A stretch of DNA of 7,451 nucleotides, from contig VBHI01000124.1 in assembly GCA_005881495.1 (NCBI GenBank), forward strand, positions 1 through 7,451. The letters run 5' to 3'. Both the position numbers and the translations under genes were made by a program. This DNA comes from Chloroflexota bacterium (GTDB lineage: Bacteria > Chloroflexota > Ktedonobacteria > Ktedonobacterales > Ktedonobacteraceae). The first letter of the stretch is position 1. The number at the start of each line of letters is the position of its first letter. Below, piece after piece: positions 5,769 to 7,451 of this stretch. The notes beneath the pieces were generated by a model that ran no database searches, was not told the origin of the DNA, and was given only the letters and a program-made list of their open reading frames with translations.

Positions 5769-6836
5769 ATGATTTATCGTGATTCACAGGCGAAAAGCTG
5801 GCCATCAGCTTTACTGCTTGGGCTATGGCTCGTCAGTTGCATTTCTGCATACACAATCTTCGCCAGCCAGCAGTTGCCGACTCCAGCTAATATGGCTTAT
5901 GGAGTCAACGTAGACATGACGGCGATGATCCCCAACACACCCTATACCATCGCGACTGGGCAAGGTGGTAACTTCTTTGACCTGGCTGCGCTGCTTGGTA
6001 TAAATACGCTGCGCATAACCGATTTTCAGTGGGAAACCAGTGGAAAGGAGTATTTCAGTGCAACCTGGCGATATGTGTTCGATGAAGCAGAACGTCATCA
6101 TCTGCACGTTATTCTGTTGCTCGAAGATGGCGGTGAATATTCGGCGCTCCAGCAAGCCCACACTCTCCTGGGTCGCTACGGGCTAGCGCATGCTCCGGCA
6201 CTCTGGCTGGTAGATCTCTACAATGAACCAAACCTGAGCGACCCCCAGCTCATGACTGCATTGCACGAGGAGGCAGCATACGTCCGTGAGGTAGCACCAA
6301 GGGTTCCTATCACGATTGGTGGATGGAAGAATGAGATTCCTGACCATTCAGGAAAATTTGACTGGCAAGACCCGGTAGATATTCCTAAGTTCATCAAAAT
6401 GGTGGATATCGTGTCTCCTCATCTTTATGAGTTTGAACAGGGTGCCCGCCAGGGCCTCTCCCCTCGACAATGGGTTCAGCGCTTCTTGAATGCTGTACAT
6501 CAGGAAGCACAGCACAAATCGATCCTACTCGAAGAATTTGGCGCGGCTAATGGATTAGCGCCAACCAATGAATCCATCACTACTGGTAGCCCCTCGTGGC
6601 AGGCATCTGTGTACAGGGGCGTCTTGCAAGAAACCGCAGCAGAATATGACCAAGGGATCATTGGCGCGCTCGCTTGGATCATCGCACCGCGTCCGACCTG
6701 GTCTTATCCTCATAACTATGAAAAAAACATGGTGGGTTGGGCGTTTGTGCTCAATCAGGGCCGACATCTCTTACCGGCAGCCAGGGAATTCTCTGCTGCC
6801 GCACATTATGGGCAGCGAGAGATACTCCTCCTCTAG
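5769..6836 (+). CDS. Exported clan-A (TIM-barrel) glycoside hydrolase, cellulase/GH5-like
   Basis: The 355-residue protein begins with an export signal: basic R4 and K9, then a hydrophobic core at about 13-22. LVSC at 21-24 fits a lipobox, so it may be a lipoprotein cleaved before C24; otherwise the segment is an uncleaved anchor. The rest resembles a clan-A beta/alpha barrel: LGINTLRITDFQW (76-88) for an early strand, HLHVILLLEDGG (111-122), LWLVDLYNEPN (145-155) with the NEP motif whose E153 would be the acid/base, VDIVSPHLYEF (212-222) with the His-x-Tyr seen before strand 7, KSILLEEFGAANG (250-262) with E256 as probable nucleophile, and GALAWII (299-305) carrying the strand-8 Trp. Family assignment below clan level is uncertain (GH5 or a related group), and the substrate is unknown. 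GGGAGGA at 5757-5763 is a strong ribosome binding site at good spacing. In a polysaccharide locus such an enzyme may trim or release the polymer rather than feed on plant glycan; this is inference. Confidence 0.83.
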   Translation: MIYRDSQAKSWPSALLLGLWLVSCISAYTIFASQQLPTPANMAYGVNVDMTAMIPNTPYTIATGQGGNFFDLAALLGINTLRITDFQWETSGKEYFSATWRYVFDEAERHHLHVILLLEDGGEYSALQQAHTLLGRYGLAHAPALWLVDLYNEPNLSDPQLMTALHEEAAYVREVAPRVPITIGGWKNEIPDHSGKFDWQDPVDIPKFIKMVDIVSPHLYEFEQGARQGLSPRQWVQRFLNAVHQEAQHKSILLEEFGAANGLAPTNESITTGSPSWQASVYRGVLQETAAEYDQGIIGALAWIIAPRPTWSYPHNYEKNMVGWAFVLNQGRHLLPAAREFSAAAHYGQREILLL

Positions 6837-6841
6837 CCTTA

Positions 6842-6859
6842 TGACGAAGCTGGTCGTCA
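6842..6859 (+). repeat. Short inverted repeat after the glycoside hydrolase gene
   Basis: TGACGA (6842-6847) and TCGTCA (6854-6859) are perfect 6-base arms around a 6-base loop, starting five bases after the stop codon. GGGGGG follows instead of a T-run, so it is at best a weak 3'-end structure. Nothing else is recognised in 6860-6946. Confidence 0.25.
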
Positions 6860-6992
6860 GGGGGGTATGGGTGAGCTCCTCTCGGTAGTCTTTTGTAAAC
6901 AATGTTGTTCTTGTATGCCATCTAATTGTAAATGTTTAGATTCGATGGCTCATGGCCACTCTTGGTGCACACTGCTTGCTTGCATGGAAATA

Positions 6993-7010
6993 GAGTGATA
7001 AGGAGTGATA
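6993..7010 (+). repeat. Direct repeat GAGTGATA inside the IS leader
   Basis: GAGTGATA occurs at 6993-7000 and 7003-7010, a period of ten bases, which puts both copies on the same face of the DNA helix. It lies between the predicted IS end and the transposase gene. Transposase binding or promoter function is possible, but two copies of eight bases are weak evidence. Confidence 0.35.
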
Positions 7011-7030
7011 TAGTTCCTTCTAAAAGAGTG

Positions 7031-7061
7031 TTTCATCACCAGGAATGAGGTCGTGATGGAA
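7031..7061 (+). promoter_or_regulatory. Hairpin enclosing the transposase ribosome binding site and start codon
   Basis: TTTCATCAC (7031-7039) pairs with GTGATGGAA (7053-7061) over nine positions with one G-U; the inner CATCAC/GTGATG is perfect. The 13-base loop carries the GAGG of the ribosome binding site, and the right arm contains the ATG at 7056-7058. In RNA this would hide the start codon, a device known in principle from IS10 and IS50, where it limits translation from read-through transcripts. Function here is inferred from structure only. Confidence 0.4.
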
Positions 7062-7451
7062 AGGACGCCCCTGCTTCCACTGCCTGAAGGGATGTTGATT
7101 GATGAGATCCAGATCACCGAAAACGGTTTGGTCATTGCGGTCGTTGCTACACATCCTACGTCGTGTTGTCCATTGTGTTCTGACCTGTCATCCTCGATTC
7201 AAAGTCACTATCGCCGGGTCTTGCGTGATGTGCCCTGTGCAGGACGCAGAGTTCAGTTGTTCCTCACTGTTCGCAAATTCTACTGTCGCAATCCCCTCTG
7301 TCAGCGGAAAATCTTTACCGAACGTCTCCCTACCTTTGTGGAGCCTTGGGCCAGGATGACGATCCGGTACTGCCAGCAGATCACCTCCATCGGGCTGGCA
7401 ACCTGTGGCAAAGGGGGCGCCAGGCTCGCGGCTCGTTTGGGTATCCAGACC
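7056..7451 (+). CDS. ISL3-family transposase, N-terminal part (3' partial)
   Basis: The frame is open from the ATG at 7056 to the last base, 132 codons. It shows the N-terminal layout of ISL3 transposases: a zinc-finger-like region with C38-x2-C41 and, about 35 residues later, C77-x4-C82, enclosing the typical RRVLRDVPCAGRRVQLFLTV strand pattern (53-72 in part), then KIFTERLP (85-92). A helix-turn-helix begins near GGARLAARLGIQT (120-132) at the edge. The catalytic DDE domain would lie to the right, outside the window, so it cannot be said whether the gene is intact. GAGG at 7047-7050 serves as ribosome binding site, partly inside a hairpin. The protein would bind the element ends and catalyse its transposition. 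Confidence 0.88.
   Translation, partial: MERTPLLPLPEGMLIDEIQITENGLVIAVVATHPTSCCPLCSDLSSSIQSHYRRVLRDVPCAGRRVQLFLTVRKFYCRNPLCQRKIFTERLPTFVEPWARMTIRYCQQITSIGLATCGKGGARLAARLGIQT

Larger units (their letters stand above)
6947..7451 (+). mobile_element. ISL3-family insertion sequence, left part (continues beyond window)
   Basis: The element is identified by its transposase (7056 onward). The probable left end is GGCTCATGGCCACTC from 6947, because ISL3-family elements commonly begin with GGCTC or a close variant. Family elements usually duplicate 8 bases of target, which would be GATTCGAT at 6939-6946. The right end lies outside the window, so neither the inverted repeat nor the duplication can be confirmed. 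The 109 bases between this end and the transposase start hold short direct repeats and a hairpin. Confidence 0.6.

Noticed and set aside
7099..7359. An 86-codon + strand frame inside the transposase region
   Set aside because: It overlaps the zinc-finger coding part of the ISL3 transposase in another frame; only the frame from 7056 carries family motifs.

Overview
The window looks like part of a surface- or exo-polysaccharide locus from an environmental bacterium, cut on its right side by an insertion sequence. Five large genes and one partial transposase all read on the + strand. The mix of genes (nucleotidyltransferase/kinase-type protein, GT9 and GT4 glycosyltransferases, a dimethylformamidase-beta-like surface protein, a secreted clan-A glycoside hydrolase, an ISL3-type transposase), with a mid-range GC that varies by gene, reminds me of Ktedonobacterales (Chloroflexota). 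That taxonomic guess rests on recall of similar gene sets, not on a marker gene, and is held at low to moderate confidence.

Layout. 2-1051: a P-loop kinase of the thymidylate-kinase superfamily, still open at the left edge and probably the C-terminal part of a nucleotidyltransferase-kinase fusion. 1052-1173: intergenic, with a 16-base perfect palindrome. 1174-2370: a divergent GT9 (heptosyltransferase-like) glycosyltransferase. 2428-4113: a membrane-anchored protein related to the large subunit of N,N-dimethylformamidase, clearly more AT-rich than its neighbours. 4114-4392: the longest non-coding gap between the polysaccharide genes, with two strong Shine-Dalgarno-like sequences that lead to no gene, a T-run and several stem-loops. 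4393-5640: a cytosolic GT4 glycosyltransferase with a 15-base in-frame tandem duplication near its C-terminus. 5641-5768: intergenic, with a G-loop hairpin and a TATAAT box. 5769-6836: an exported glycoside hydrolase, possibly a lipoprotein. 6837-6946: short non-coding stretch. 6947-7451: the probable left end of an ISL3-family element and the first 132 codons of its transposase, which continues past the right edge.

How the genes may work together (inference): the kinase/nucleotidyltransferase protein would prepare or phosphorylate a precursor, the two GT-B glycosyltransferases would add sugars on the cytoplasmic side, and the two exported proteins would trim or modify the product at the cell surface. 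No polymerase, flippase, priming transferase or chain-length regulator is visible, so the window is only part of such a locus. The gaps of 57-279 bases and the separate ribosome binding sites suggest several transcription units rather than one tightly coupled operon.

The most interesting items are the dimethylformamidase-like surface protein among glycosyltransferases, the loss of canonical motif residues in both glycosyltransferases, the perfect palindrome before the GT9 gene, and a hairpin that would enclose the transposase start codon.
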